Assembly: GCA_964577965.1 (NCBI GenBank)
Contig: CAZOAT010000003.1
Coordinates: 1 to 64,000, forward strand
Source of the DNA: DASUUI01 sp964577965
GTDB taxonomy: Bacteria; Gemmatimonadota; Gemmatimonadetes; Gemmatimonadales; Gemmatimonadaceae
Direction of reading: 5' to 3'
DNA: 64,000 nt
In this document: in pieces, positions 37,844-47,100 of the stretch
How the letters are laid out: each line of letters opens with the position of its first letter
How positions within the stretch are numbered: the stretch's first letter is position 1
The notes under the pieces: generated by a model
Seen by the model: only the letters and a program-made list of their open reading frames with translations
What the model was told of the DNA's origin: nothing
Database searches by the model: none
Made by a program: the position numbers and the translations under genes

Positions 37844-38621
37844 GCTCCGCCGTGATACCCGGCATGGTCTTGATCGGCGGGGACGACGGGCCAGTGACGT
37901 GCACCAGAATCGCCGTGATGTTGTCCACACCGCCCCGGGCATTCGCTTCCGAGATCAGCTTGGCGACCACTCTCGAGGGGGACAACGGCGTGCGGAGGAT
38001 CTGTTCAATACGCTTGTCGTCCAGCATCGCGGTAAGCCCATCGCTCGCCAGCAGAAACACGTCGCCTTCCCTGAAGTCGCCGTCCTGAATATCAGGCTCC
38101 ACGTCGGACGTGGCGCCACAGCAGCGCGTGATGACGTTGCTGTACGGATGCGAGCGCGCCTGCTCTGCGGTCAGCAGCCCGGCGTCGACCTGCTCCTGCA
38201 CGTACGAATGATCTTTCGTAAGCTGGCGGAACTCGCCATTGCGCAGGAGATAAATGCGCGAGTCGCCGATATGGCCTATCACATAACGGGTCCCCGAAAG
38301 GAACAGGGCAGAGACGGTCGTGCCCATTCCCTGCTTCTCGACCTCATCGACAGTTCGCTTGTAGATCGCCTGATTAGCATGGCGCAGCGCCTCGGCGATC
38401 GAGGCGTGCACGTCGCCATTCTCCACAGCCTTGGAAACGGGAAGCTCGCCGGAGATGATCTCGACGGCCATGGCGCTCGCCACTTCACCGGCGGCATGGC
38501 CTCCCATGCCATCGGCGACGATGAAGAGACCTCGGTCGCGATTGGCGTCGGCGAAGAGACTGTCCTCATTGCTCGATCGCATACGCCCGACATCGGTCCC
38601 CATCCCGACCGACAGCTCCAC
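37827..38621 (-). CDS. PP2C-family serine/threonine phosphatase
   Basis: A 264-residue PPM/PP2C phosphatase of the Stp/PstP type. Motifs in order: RSSNEDSLF, GLFIVADGMGGHAAGEVAS, GTTVSALFL, YVIGHIGDSRIYLLR, LTKDHSYVQEQV, VFLLASDGLTAML and ARGGVDNITAILV, so the metal-binding aspartates are intact. Likely counterpart to PASTA- or TPR-type kinases such as the one at 44.2-47.3 kb. Starts with GTG; a GGAG lies 10-13 bases upstream. Confidence 0.92.
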   Translation of the reverse strand: MELSVGMGTDVGRMRSSNEDSLFADANRDRGLFIVADGMGGHAAGEVASAMAVEIISGELPVSKAVENGDVHASIAEALRHANQAIYKRTVDEVEKQGMGTTVSALFLSGTRYVIGHIGDSRIYLLRNGEFRQLTKDHSYVQEQVDAGLLTAEQARSHPYSNVITRCCGATSDVEPDIQDGDFREGDVFLLASDGLTAMLDDKRIEQILRTPLSPSRVVAKLISEANARGGVDNITAILVHVTGPSSPPIKTMPGITAEHAARG

Positions 38622-38643
38622 TACGGCACTCTCCGGGGGGTCG

Positions 38644-38673
38644 ATAAAAGCACTACGGTCGCGGATGGGTCAA
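38644..38673 (-). promoter_or_regulatory. Candidate sigma-70-type promoter for the PP2C gene
   Basis: On the minus strand TTGACC (38673-38668), an 18-base spacer and TTTTAT (38649-38644) precede the GTG at 38621. A transcript would start near 38637, leaving a short leader that still contains the GGAG site. Confidence 0.45.
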
Positions 38674-39038
38674 AGGTGTCGAATGGTTGAAAACGGTCGC
38701 GTAAGGTATATGCCTGACGCCGGACTGAGCCAAACCTACGGGCGCGTTGGCAGGGCCTGCAAGCATGTCGTGGTCCCCGGGGTACTTGCCAGGTCCTCGC
38801 ACGTCTGTAACCGCCAGAGCCGCCATACAGCCCGGCGGCGTCCATGAGCTCCTGGCGGGTGGCCCGCTCAGCCACAACGCGCGATCCGGCACCAGGCTCC
38901 CGTCGGCGTCGGTCTCCGGGCTGATGCTGGCGTCGGCCGCCGGGAATGACCACCTTAAGGGTGAAGCTCCGAGCGAGCGTGGTACGCTGGTTGCACTTGT
39001 ACCGCGCGCGGGTCACCAAAACTCAACGGAGGCGCTGC
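38674..39038. other. Intergenic region without a supported gene
   Basis: About 365 bases between the PP2C promoter and the GlsB-like gene. Open frames crossing it have no family signal and atypical composition. The right end contains the Shine-Dalgarno-like CGGAGG just before 39039. I see no tRNA, terminator or strong repeat here. Confidence 0.5.
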
Positions 39039-39299
39039 ATGTCCATCCTTGCCTGGATCGTGCTCGGCCTGATCGCGGGTGCGATCGCCAAAGCCATCAT
39101 GCCGGGGAACGACCCCGGCGGCATGATCGTCACGATGCTGATCGGAATCGTCGGCGCATTCATCGGAGGCTTTCTCGGGAACATGCTCTTCGGACTCACC
39201 CTCACGGGCTTCTCCTGGCAGAGCCTGCTGCTGGCCATTGTGGGCGCCCTGCTGCTTCTCTGGATCTACCGGATGACCACGAGGACCAGAGCACCATAA
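39039..39299 (+). CDS. GlsB/YeaQ/YmgE-family small membrane protein
   Basis: An 86-residue protein with three membrane segments and the family pattern ILAWIVLGLIAGAIAKAIMPGNDPGGMIVTMLIGIVGAFIGGFLG. Members are stress-linked inner-membrane proteins, once called transglycosylase-associated. A good ribosome site (CGGAGG, 7 bases upstream) supports the ATG at 39039 over the longer frame. Confidence 0.85.
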   Translation: MSILAWIVLGLIAGAIAKAIMPGNDPGGMIVTMLIGIVGAFIGGFLGNMLFGLTLTGFSWQSLLLAIVGALLLLWIYRMTTRTRAP

Positions 39300-39303
39300 A
39301 TGC

Positions 39304-39390
39304 GGCGACTAGCGAACTGGCGACTGGCAACCGCATGAGGTACTTCCTTTCCGTTAGTCGCTAACCGCTGGTCGCCAACCGCTAGTCGCC
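39304..39390. repeat. Intergenic inverted and tandem short-repeat element
   Basis: GGCGACTAGCG (39304-39314) is an exact inverted match of CGCTAGTCGCC (39380-39390). Between them 14-base units (pattern AGTCGCTAACCGCT) repeat about three times at 39355-39396. A related fragment (CCGCTGGTCGCTAG) lies between hppD and hmgA at 36366-36379, so this looks like a dispersed REP-like family. Confidence 0.55.
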
Positions 39391-39478
39391 ATCCGTACTG
39401 TCTACGAGGGCGCCCCGGTCTGACCGCGGGCGTCCTCGGTGTTTGTTCGGTACCACATTCTGGTTTAGCTTCCAGACT

Positions 39479-42337
39479 GTGAAGTCCCACATCGTCGTAC
39501 GCGGTGCCCGGCAGCACAACCTGAAGAACATCGACGTCGAGATCCCGCGCCGCGCACTGACGGTCGTCACAGGGCCATCCGGATCGGGGAAGTCCTCACT
39601 CGCCTTCGATACGATCTATGCAGAGGGACAGCGCAGATACGTTGAATCTCTCTCCGTGTACGCGCGGCAGTTCCTCGACCGCATGGAGAAGCCCGATGTG
39701 GATCTCGTCGAGGGGCTCTCACCTGCCGTTGCCATAGAGCAGAAAAACCCGACCAGGACTTCCCGGTCCACGGTCGGTACGGCTACGGAGATCTACGACT
39801 ACCTCCGGCTGCTGTGGGCCCGGATTGGCCGCACGTACTGTCCGACCTGCGGGGCGGAGATCCGCCCGGAAACGGTGCAGTCGGTGACCGACGCTCTGCT
39901 GCTCGCACCCCCCGGTCGCGTGCAGCTTGGATTCCCTCTCAAGGTGTCCGACCACGTCACCGATGCCCTCCTGGCGGAGAGCCTGCGGGCGCAGGGATTT
40001 CTCCGGGTGCGCGCTTATGGGGAGGTTTTCCATCTGGACGAGGCCGATGGAGCAGCCAGAGCCCTGCGCGACGCGACGGATCTGCTCGTGATCGTGGATC
40101 GCCTCACTCTCGCCCGCCGATCCGCGGGACGTATCGCAGAAGCAGTCGGGACAGCCTTCCGGGAAGGGGATGGTGAATGCGTGGCGCTGTTCACGGATCC
40201 CGTCTCGCTGCAGCCTGGCACGGACGCTCGGAAAGAGTGGCGCTTCACTGAAAGATTCGAGTGCGCGCACGATGGCACGCGCGTTCCCGCACCCACTCCG
40301 CAGCTCTTCTCGTTCAACAATCCGCGGGGCGCCTGCACCCAGTGCAACGGGTTCGGTGCGGTACTCGAATATGACCTTTCGCTCATCGTGCCATCGCCTG
40401 GCCGCACGCTGCGGGAAGGGGCGATCGATCCGTGGAACAAGCCCCGCTACGGAGGGAAGAGGAGAGCGCTCGCGGAGTTCGCCAAACGCGAGAAGATCCC
40501 GCTGGACGAGCCATGGTCGCAGCTTCCCGCCAGGCAGCGCGACGCGCTGCTGCACGCGCGTACACGCGGCTACAAGGGGATCTTCCCGTTCCTCGTGGAC
40601 CTCGAGGAGAAGCGGTACAAGCAGTACATCCGCGTGTTCCTGCGACAGTATCAGAGCGCCATGGAGTGCCCGGAATGCCGTGGCGGAAAGCTTCAACCCG
40701 CGGCGATGAACGTGAGGATCGGCGGTCTTACCATCGCCGATGTCGCAGTACTCCCGATCGACCGCCTCACAGAGTGGCTCGATGCGCTTCCCCTGAGCGC
40801 CTACGAGCAATCCGTGGCCTCCACGATTCTCGAGGAGGCGAGGTCCCGCACCGGCTTCATGTGCGACGTCGGACTCACGTACCTCTCGCTCAACCGGGCG
40901 ACACGCACATTGTCGGGCGGGGAAGCGCAGCGCATCGGCCTGGCGAATTCCCTGGGCGCACGTCTGGTGGATACTCTGTACGTGCTCGACGAGCCTTCCA
41001 TCGGGCTGCACCCACGTGACATGGCGCGTTTGCTCACGCTGCTCACCCGGCTTCGCGACAGCGGGAATACGGTGCTCGTGGTGGAACACGATCCGGAGGC
41101 GATCGAAGTTGCCGACTGGATGGTGGAGCTTGGTCCCGGGAGTGGAGAGCACGGCGGGCAGATCGTCTTCAACGGCCCCATCTCCCGGATAGCCGAGAGC
41201 CCGCTCACCGGGCTGTACGTCACGGGTGCGCGGGTGATCCCTCTTCCCGACGCGCGCAGATCGCTTGGACCCCGCTGGATCACCCTCACCGGAGCGCGGG
41301 AGCACAACCTGCGCGACGTCGACATACGGATCCCCGTGGGTGCGATGACGGCGGTTACGGGAGTCTCCGGATCCGGGAAAAGCACGCTGATTCACGACGT
41401 GCTGTACCGTGCACTGGAGACCCGGCTCCATGGAGAGCACAGCGCGAAACGCCATCTCGGCGAGCGCGTGGGCGAGTTCGCCACCCTCAGTGGCTACGAG
41501 GCGCTGACTGGGGTCGTACTCGTGGATCAGAGTCCAATCGGGAAGACCCCGCGCTCCAATCCTGTCACCTATGTGAAGGCCTACGACGAGATCCGCCGCA
41601 TCTTCGCTGACGCCCCGCTCTCGCGGCAACGCCGGTACACCCCGGGGACCTTCAGCTTCAACGTGGCCGGAGGACGCTGTGAGAAGTGCGAGGGCGCAGG
41701 TGCTCTCGAGGTCGAGATGGTGTTCATGGCAGACGTCTTCGTTCCGTGCGAGGAATGCGGAGGCAAGCGGTTCAAGCCTGAAGTGCTGGAGGTGCGCGTC
41801 AACGGACGCAGCATCGAGGACGTCCTCGCCCTCACCGTGGATCAGGCCATCCGCGCCTTCCCTCGTGAGGAGAAGCTCGGTCAGGCGCTATGGCAGCTGC
41901 AGCAGGTCGGGCTGGGTTACCTGCGACTGGGACAGCCCGCGACCACACTTTCGGGCGGAGAGGCGCAGCGCATCAAGATCGCCCGCGAGCTGACGCGGTC
42001 TGCGCGTCGCGAGGGCAGGAAGCTCTACCTTATGGATGAGCCGACGACCGGTCTCCACATGGAGGACATCAGGCGCCTCTCTCTGGTGCTCGAGCGTCTC
42101 GTGGAACACGGGCACACAGTCGTGCTGATCGAGCACAACCTCGACGTGATCAAGCTCGCCGACTGGGTGATAGATCTCGGCCCTGAAGGCGGGGACGAAG
42201 GGGGGCGCGTGGTTGCGATGGGTCGTCCGGAGGAGATCGTGGCGGTTCCGGAGTCGTATACCGGACGCTGGCTCGCGCCGCTGCTCACGCCCCAGGTCGC
42301 TGTCGCCTCTCCTGAACCTGCCGCACGAGCCGGGTGA
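39479..42337 (+). CDS. uvrA: Excinuclease ABC subunit A
   Basis: A 952-residue DNA-damage sensor with two ABC modules: Walker A GPSGSGKSSLAFDTIYAEGQ, zinc module 1 CPTCGAEI, insertion and zinc site CTQCNGFG / CPECRGGKL, signature LSGGEAQRIGLANSLG, then Walker A2 GVSGSGKSTLIHDVLY, zinc site CEKCEGAGALEVEMVFMADVFVPCEECGG and signature LSGGEAQRIKIARELT. The GTG at 39479 gives V-K-S-H-I-V-V-R-G-A-R-Q-H-N, the normal start; 12 codons upstream are not conserved. Partner of Mfd in coupled repair. Its last 53 bases overlap the convergent SDR gene. Confidence 0.96.
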   Translation: MKSHIVVRGARQHNLKNIDVEIPRRALTVVTGPSGSGKSSLAFDTIYAEGQRRYVESLSVYARQFLDRMEKPDVDLVEGLSPAVAIEQKNPTRTSRSTVGTATEIYDYLRLLWARIGRTYCPTCGAEIRPETVQSVTDALLLAPPGRVQLGFPLKVSDHVTDALLAESLRAQGFLRVRAYGEVFHLDEADGAARALRDATDLLVIVDRLTLARRSAGRIAEAVGTAFREGDGECVALFTDPVSLQPGTDARKEWRFTERFECAHDGTRVPAPTPQLFSFNNPRGACTQCNGFGAVLEYDLSLIVPSPGRTLREGAIDPWNKPRYGGKRRALAEFAKREKIPLDEPWSQLPARQRDALLHARTRGYKGIFPFLVDLEEKRYKQYIRVFLRQYQSAMECPECRGGKLQPAAMNVRIGGLTIADVAVLPIDRLTEWLDALPLSAYEQSVASTILEEARSRTGFMCDVGLTYLSLNRATRTLSGGEAQRIGLANSLGARLVDTLYVLDEPSIGLHPRDMARLLTLLTRLRDSGNTVLVVEHDPEAIEVADWMVELGPGSGEHGGQIVFNGPISRIAESPLTGLYVTGARVIPLPDARRSLGPRWITLTGAREHNLRDVDIRIPVGAMTAVTGVSGSGKSTLIHDVLYRALETRLHGEHSAKRHLGERVGEFATLSGYEALTGVVLVDQSPIGKTPRSNPVTYVKAYDEIRRIFADAPLSRQRRYTPGTFSFNVAGGRCEKCEGAGALEVEMVFMADVFVPCEECGGKRFKPEVLEVRVNGRSIEDVLALTVDQAIRAFPREEKLGQALWQLQQVGLGYLRLGQPATTLSGGEAQRIKIARELTRSARREGRKLYLMDEPTTGLHMEDIRRLSLVLERLVEHGHTVVLIEHNLDVIKLADWVIDLGPEGGDEGGRVVAMGRPEEIVAVPESYTGRWLAPLLTPQVAVASPEPAARAG

Positions 42338-43097
42338 CAACCCCGCGCGGAGCCAGCCGCCGCGCCTGGACAGCAAGCTTGTTCTGGAGTCCCGGGATCG
42401 CGACACGCACACCGTCCTGCAGAGCATCGTAACCGAAACGCGCGACGGAGTGTGCATCCGCAACCCGCTTGGATCCAAACCGCTCGGGTGCGCCACCGGA
42501 GATGGCATGGAACTCGGTGGCCGTTGGCCCGGGGCACAGGGCGGTCACACGCACTCCGCTCTCCCGCAGTTCCTCTGCAAGCGCCTCGGTAAGGCTCAAT
42601 ACGTACGCTTTGGTCGCGTAGTACACGGAGCGAAGCGGTCCCGGGAAAAGTGCAGCCACCGACGCAACGTTCAGGACTCCACCTGTGTGACGCTGCATCA
42701 TCGGTTGCACGAACAGTTTCGTCAGGTGAGTAACCGCCGCCACGTTCACCTGAATCATCTCCAGCTCACGCTCCAGGTCGGTTTCGGCGAACTCACCGGC
42801 GAGGCCAAAGCCAGCATTGTTCACGAGGATATCGACCCGGAGGTCGGCACCTCTTATCGCCTCGAACAGTTCGCCGGGAGCAGCGGGGTCTGAGAGATCG
42901 GCAGGGAGCACCGTGGCCCGAACCCCGTACTTTCCTTCGACCTGGCCAGCAACGGCCTCCAGAGCGTCCACCCGGCGTGCGACGAGGATCAGGTCGTGCT
43001 CGTGCTCGGCGAAAACACGCGCGAGCTCGGCGCCGAGTCCCGATGATGCACCCGTAATGAGGGCGGTCCCACGCAGACCCTTCGGTGCTGAAGCCAT
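42285..43097 (-). CDS. Short-chain dehydrogenase/reductase (SDR)
   Basis: A 270-residue classical SDR with cofactor motif TGASSGLGAELAR, LVNNAGFGLAGEF, catalytic S in VASVAALFPGPLRSVYYATKAY (Y-x3-K) and CPGPTATEF. The R in VARRVDAL after the second strand suggests NADP(H). Substrate unknown; DltE/ketoreductase-like. It converges on uvrA and overlaps its end by 53 bases. Confidence 0.88.
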   Translation of the reverse strand: MASAPKGLRGTALITGASSGLGAELARVFAEHEHDLILVARRVDALEAVAGQVEGKYGVRATVLPADLSDPAAPGELFEAIRGADLRVDILVNNAGFGLAGEFAETDLERELEMIQVNVAAVTHLTKLFVQPMMQRHTGGVLNVASVAALFPGPLRSVYYATKAYVLSLTEALAEELRESGVRVTALCPGPTATEFHAISGGAPERFGSKRVADAHSVARFGYDALQDGVRVAIPGLQNKLAVQARRLAPRGVVTRLVRQVQERRQRPGA

Positions 43098-43231
43098 GAG
43101 AAGAGTTGGTTAGGGTTAGCGCTCGGCGGGTGCACGCGCCCGAACAGCGCCCACGGGGGCGGATCGTCCCGTAACATCCGGCCGGGGACGCTGGAACTGA
43201 ACCCCGCTCAGTGCGACATCGCCGTGCGCCG

Positions 43232-43260
43232 TTGAAGAGTCAGCGCTGGATCAGTATGTT
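43232..43260 (+). promoter_or_regulatory. Promoter for tRNA-Asn
   Basis: TTGAAG (43232-43237), a 17-base spacer and TATGTT (43255-43260) place a start near 43267, four bases before the tRNA. Confidence 0.55.
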
Positions 43261-43270
43261 CAGAGGTTAT

Positions 43271-43343
43271 TCCCGAGTAGCTCAGTCGGTAGAGCAACGG
43301 ACTGTTAATCCGTGGGTCGTGGGTTCGAGTCCCACCTCGGGAG
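43271..43343 (+). tRNA. tRNA-Asn (anticodon GTT)
   Basis: A 73-nt cloverleaf: acceptor TCCCGAG pairs with CTCGGGA (43336-43342), discriminator G at 43343, D-stem GCTC/GAGC, anticodon stem ACGGA/TCCGT around CTGTTAA with GTT at 43304-43306, and TΨC arm GTGGGTTCGAGTCCCAC. CCA is not encoded. Confidence 0.97.
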
Positions 43344-43352
43344 CTGTCACCA

Positions 43353-43387
43353 GGAAGCCCGCAGCCGCCGAACCGCTGCGGGCTTCC
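43353..43387 (+). terminator. Strong hairpin just after tRNA-Asn
   Basis: GGAAGCCCGCAGC (43353-43365) pairs perfectly with GCTGCGGGCTTCC (43375-43387) over a 9-base loop, starting 10 bases after the tRNA. No T-run follows, so it may act as a terminator-like or processing hairpin rather than a classical intrinsic terminator. Confidence 0.5.
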
Positions 43388-43418
43388 TGCGTCCCACTCT
43401 CGGCCGGACGTTGCGATG

Positions 43419-44168
43419 CTATTGCACGCCGGTCTGAGCCATGGTCAGCTCGCAGCACCCGGCGCTGCAGGAGACCCAGGCAGAGCCCCTTCCCTGTGCC
43501 CACAACGTGCGAACACCGAAAAAGCTCGTGCGCTCCGCTTCAGCCACATCTCCCCTGTGAACACACCCGCCGAAGCGGGCCGATGAGTACGATGGAGCGG
43601 GCTCGTCAACAGCGCACGGAGCGATGATCCCTGTTCTCCCCCGCGGCTGAATCGCCGGATTGGGTCCACGCGTAAGACGGACGATTGTAAATGCGGCCGT
43701 ATCAGAACTCGTCCCAGGCGTGACGACAACGTAATACTCGTGGCTGGCGCCGGGAGTCGTGCCGAACGTGGGGTCGCTGCCGCCGCCCAGGTTACGCAAC
43801 CTCGCGACGACAGTCCCGAAATTCCCCACGTCATTCAGATCCACCCGGTTGGCCTCGCTCATGGCTTCGATCATCAGCTCGGCGTCGCCTGGTGGCTGGG
43901 GCGCGCCCATGCCGGTGTCTGAAGTCATAACGTCATCCACCGCGCTGCCGCCGAAATACAGCGCGCTGACGACCGTCTGGAACTCATCTCCCGTGTAGTC
44001 GGTCACCGGCTTGGTGAGCCTGGGTGAACCGCGATCCTCCGAAGGCGGCTGTACTGTGTCGCTCCCACGATCGTCCGGTCGAGCGCACGCTACGAAGGCT
44101 GCGGCTACCAGGCATGCCGCCGCCGCTACCGCTGCGCGACTGCGGTACCTCACCATGAGCAGTTGCAT
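43419..44168 (-). CDS. Lipoprotein of unknown function
   Basis: A 249-residue protein with a lipobox around V-A-C after a hydrophobic stretch, then an acidic, proline-rich linker and a domain with several late cysteines (IIAPC, GGCVHRGD, SCSAGCCELTM). I place the start at the second ATG (44168): the AAGGAG site abuts the first ATG but stands six bases from the second. Follows the kinase gene on the same strand by 27 bases. Family not recognised. Confidence 0.6.
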   Translation of the reverse strand: MQLLMVRYRSRAAVAAAACLVAAAFVACARPDDRGSDTVQPPSEDRGSPRLTKPVTDYTGDEFQTVVSALYFGGSAVDDVMTSDTGMGAPQPPGDAELMIEAMSEANRVDLNDVGNFGTVVARLRNLGGGSDPTFGTTPGASHEYYVVVTPGTSSDTAAFTIVRLTRGPNPAIQPRGRTGIIAPCAVDEPAPSYSSARFGGCVHRGDVAEAERTSFFGVRTLWAQGRGSAWVSCSAGCCELTMAQTGVQ

Positions 44169-44194
44169 ATGCATCTCCTTGATCGGGTAAACCG

Positions 44195-47100
44195 CTAGGG
44201 CCCTGCGATCACGCGCATCCGGGTCACCATTGGCGCAAGCTCAGGATCGGATCTCTGCCACAACGCTACAGCCGCCGCCGCCCACTGGCGAGCGCTGTTG
44301 GTATCGCCCGCGCCCGTCGCGAGCTCCGACCGCAACACCATCGCACGCGGCAGCGCAGCGGCCTCCGACATCCGGGTGAAAAGCGTGCTCCTGTGCGTGG
44401 GCAAAGAACGAAGGACCCTGTCCAGCTGACCCGCAGCACCGGCGCTGTCGCCGAGCTCGGCACGCAGCCAGGCTGCCTGGAGTGTGTAGTCGAGCGAGAC
44501 GTCACCCGGACGCATGGCGCGGTGATCCATGTCCACACTGTCGAGCAACCGGCTTGCGCGGGCCCGGTCACCGGCCGCGAAGGCCCGCAACGCCCGCTGC
44601 AGGGCGCTAGTCTCGCTGCTGCTCCACAGCGCAGACGCACCGCCGGTGCAGGACGCAGCCCACATCCCCGGCAACCCGGTGAGCTCGTCCCTGACCGCCG
44701 ACCACCGTGCCTCGGGCACATTTGCCTCGATCGCCGAATCCAGTCGGCGGAGCGTCGCGGTAAGGCTCGCGCACGCGCCGAGCGCGGCCTGCGCGTCGAG
44801 TACGGCCGCGATCGACACCAGCGGCGCCACGAGCTGACCGCCGTCGGCCAGGGACGTACGGGGCAGCGACGCACCTGCCCTCGTTGCGACCGCAAGCCGC
44901 CCCGTCATGCCGGCCGTTGCCCTGAGCGCGCGCGCTGTTGCCTCGTCGTGAGGACCGCGCTCGTCCAACAGTGAGTCCGCAAGCGCGCTCGCAGACGAGA
45001 ATGCTCCGGCCCGCACCAGCAGGCGGAACTCTCTCAGACGAAGCTGGACCAGTTCCGCCCGATCCGATGTCAAATTCCGGACACGACGTACGGCGGCGAG
45101 TGCGCCAGGCTCACTGCCGACTCCTTCCACGACTTCGCCACGCGACTCGAGGATGTCGGCGAGCGCGAGCAACGGCGCCGGGCTAGCCGGCCGACGCGCG
45201 TTCCAGGCGCGGATGAACGCCAGCAGGCGCGCTGCATTGCGCTCCAGCGCCTGCTCGTGCGCCGAGACCGGCGGACGCGCCTCCGGCGGAACGGCGCCCG
45301 AGAGCAGGTACGGAGTGTAGGCGAGCGTATCGCCAGTCCATTCCGGGTATGCGCCGAAATGCCCGGATTCCCGCTCGTCGCGTCCACTTCGCAGCTGACC
45401 CTGCTCCGTCTTCAGCATCCGCTGGAGCCGCGGATACAACGGCAGGTCGAACGCCCGCGGGTCGAGCGAAAACGCGCGCAGGTAGGCTCCCGTGGCCGTG
45501 TGATAGCTGGACCTGAACGCCCATCCGGACCTCGAGCTCCGGGAGCGCACGACGATCGAGTCGCGGTAGCGGCACTCCCCAAGCGCGTACCAGATCGCGA
45601 AGTCCGAGGAGTCGCTGGGATGTGCGCGGTCGAAGGCGCCGCAGGACTCAGAATAACGCCCTTCGGCCAGGGCAACGATCCCGTTGGAGATGTGTGCTTC
45701 GCGCTCGTCCAGTGCAGCAGGCGCGGCGGCAGCAATGCGCGCGGACGCCAGCCACGCGTCAGACGGATGGTCGAGGAGGAGTCCGAGCTGAGCACGGCGC
45801 AGGTGCGCCCGCGCAAACTCAGGATCGACCGTCGCAGCAGCGGCGAAACTCGAAAGCGCAGGACCGAGCGCGCCGCGCGCATACGCAACCTCGCCGCGCT
45901 CGAAGGCGAGTCGAGCGGGATAGCTCGTCGTGCCGATCCCTCCGGGCGGGGACGGCCTGGCCCCCGGAAGACGCAGGAGGGCGTCCACCGCATCGGGTAT
46001 CGACGCTCTCAGCTCCTCTTCCGACCGTGCCCTGACGGTAGCATGGCGCAGCGCACTGCTGGAGGCCACGTCGTACACGCTGGCCGTAAGCGTCATCCCC
46101 TCGCTGGTGCTCGCGATGCGTCCCCACACCAGACGACCTGCACCCATTGCCGCAGCCGTGGCGATCGCTTCACCAAGGGACGTGATTTGCGTCCGGTAGG
46201 CCCCGATCGCATCGCGGACGGCAAGGTCCTCGACGAGCGGCAGTCCATTCCATTGTCGCAGCCCCGCGTAGAAGGCATCCGCCGCGTCCGCCCCCGACAC
46301 TGACGACGCGATTTCGCCCTCGAACGGCAGCACGACGAACCGCGACGTGTCCAGCGCCGGCGAGAGCAGGCCACGTACGCGGGAGTAGCCCTGCGTGAAG
46401 CCGAGCACGGCGAGCACCACGATAGCGGCAGCCGCACCGGCGACGAACCACCTGCGGCGTGTCGTTCGCTCAGCCATGTTCCGCATACCGGACGGAAGCT
46501 CTGCCGTCACCGGTGCGCCCAGAGCCTGGATGAACGCTCCGATCGTCGAATAGCGATCGGCCGGCGTGAGGGATAGAGCCCGCGCGACTGCAGCCTCGAT
46601 CTGCGCCGGTACTGCGGGGCGGTAGTGACTGAGTGGCAGAGGATTGTGAGCGAAGCGCTGGGCGATGACAGCCTGGGCACTCGCCCCAATGAATGGCGGC
46701 ACTCCGGCGAGCATCTCGTACACGACGCAAGCGAGGCTGTACTGATCGGAGCGGGTATCGACAGCACTGTCGCCACTGCCCTGCTCGGGACTCATGTACG
46801 TGGGCGTGCCGACAACGAGGCCCGTGGACGTGAGAGTCTCACCGAGTGCGGCATCCACCGCACGAGCGATCCCGAAATCGGCGACGCATGCGCGACTACC
46901 CGAGAAGAGGATGTTCTCCGGCTTCACGTCGCGGTGCACGATCCCATGGGAGTGCACGTACTGCAGCGCCTCGCCGACATCCCGCGCGATACTCACGGCG
47001 TCTTTCACCGAGAGCTGCCGCTCCCGCTTGAGCCTGGCCCGAAGCGAGCCGTCCTCCATGTACGGCGACACGTAGTAGAAGACGTCGCCAATCTGACCGG

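Noticed and set aside
38747..39364. 205-codon plus frame across the PP2C-GlsB gap
   Set aside because: Overlaps the GlsB-like gene in another frame, has no motif and no ribosome site.
39719..41629. 636-codon minus-strand frame inside uvrA
   Set aside because: Shadow of uvrA codon bias; no recognisable domain.
43353..43387. Classical rho-independent terminator after tRNA-Asn
   Set aside because: The hairpin is strong but no T-run follows on either strand, so I list it only as terminator-like.
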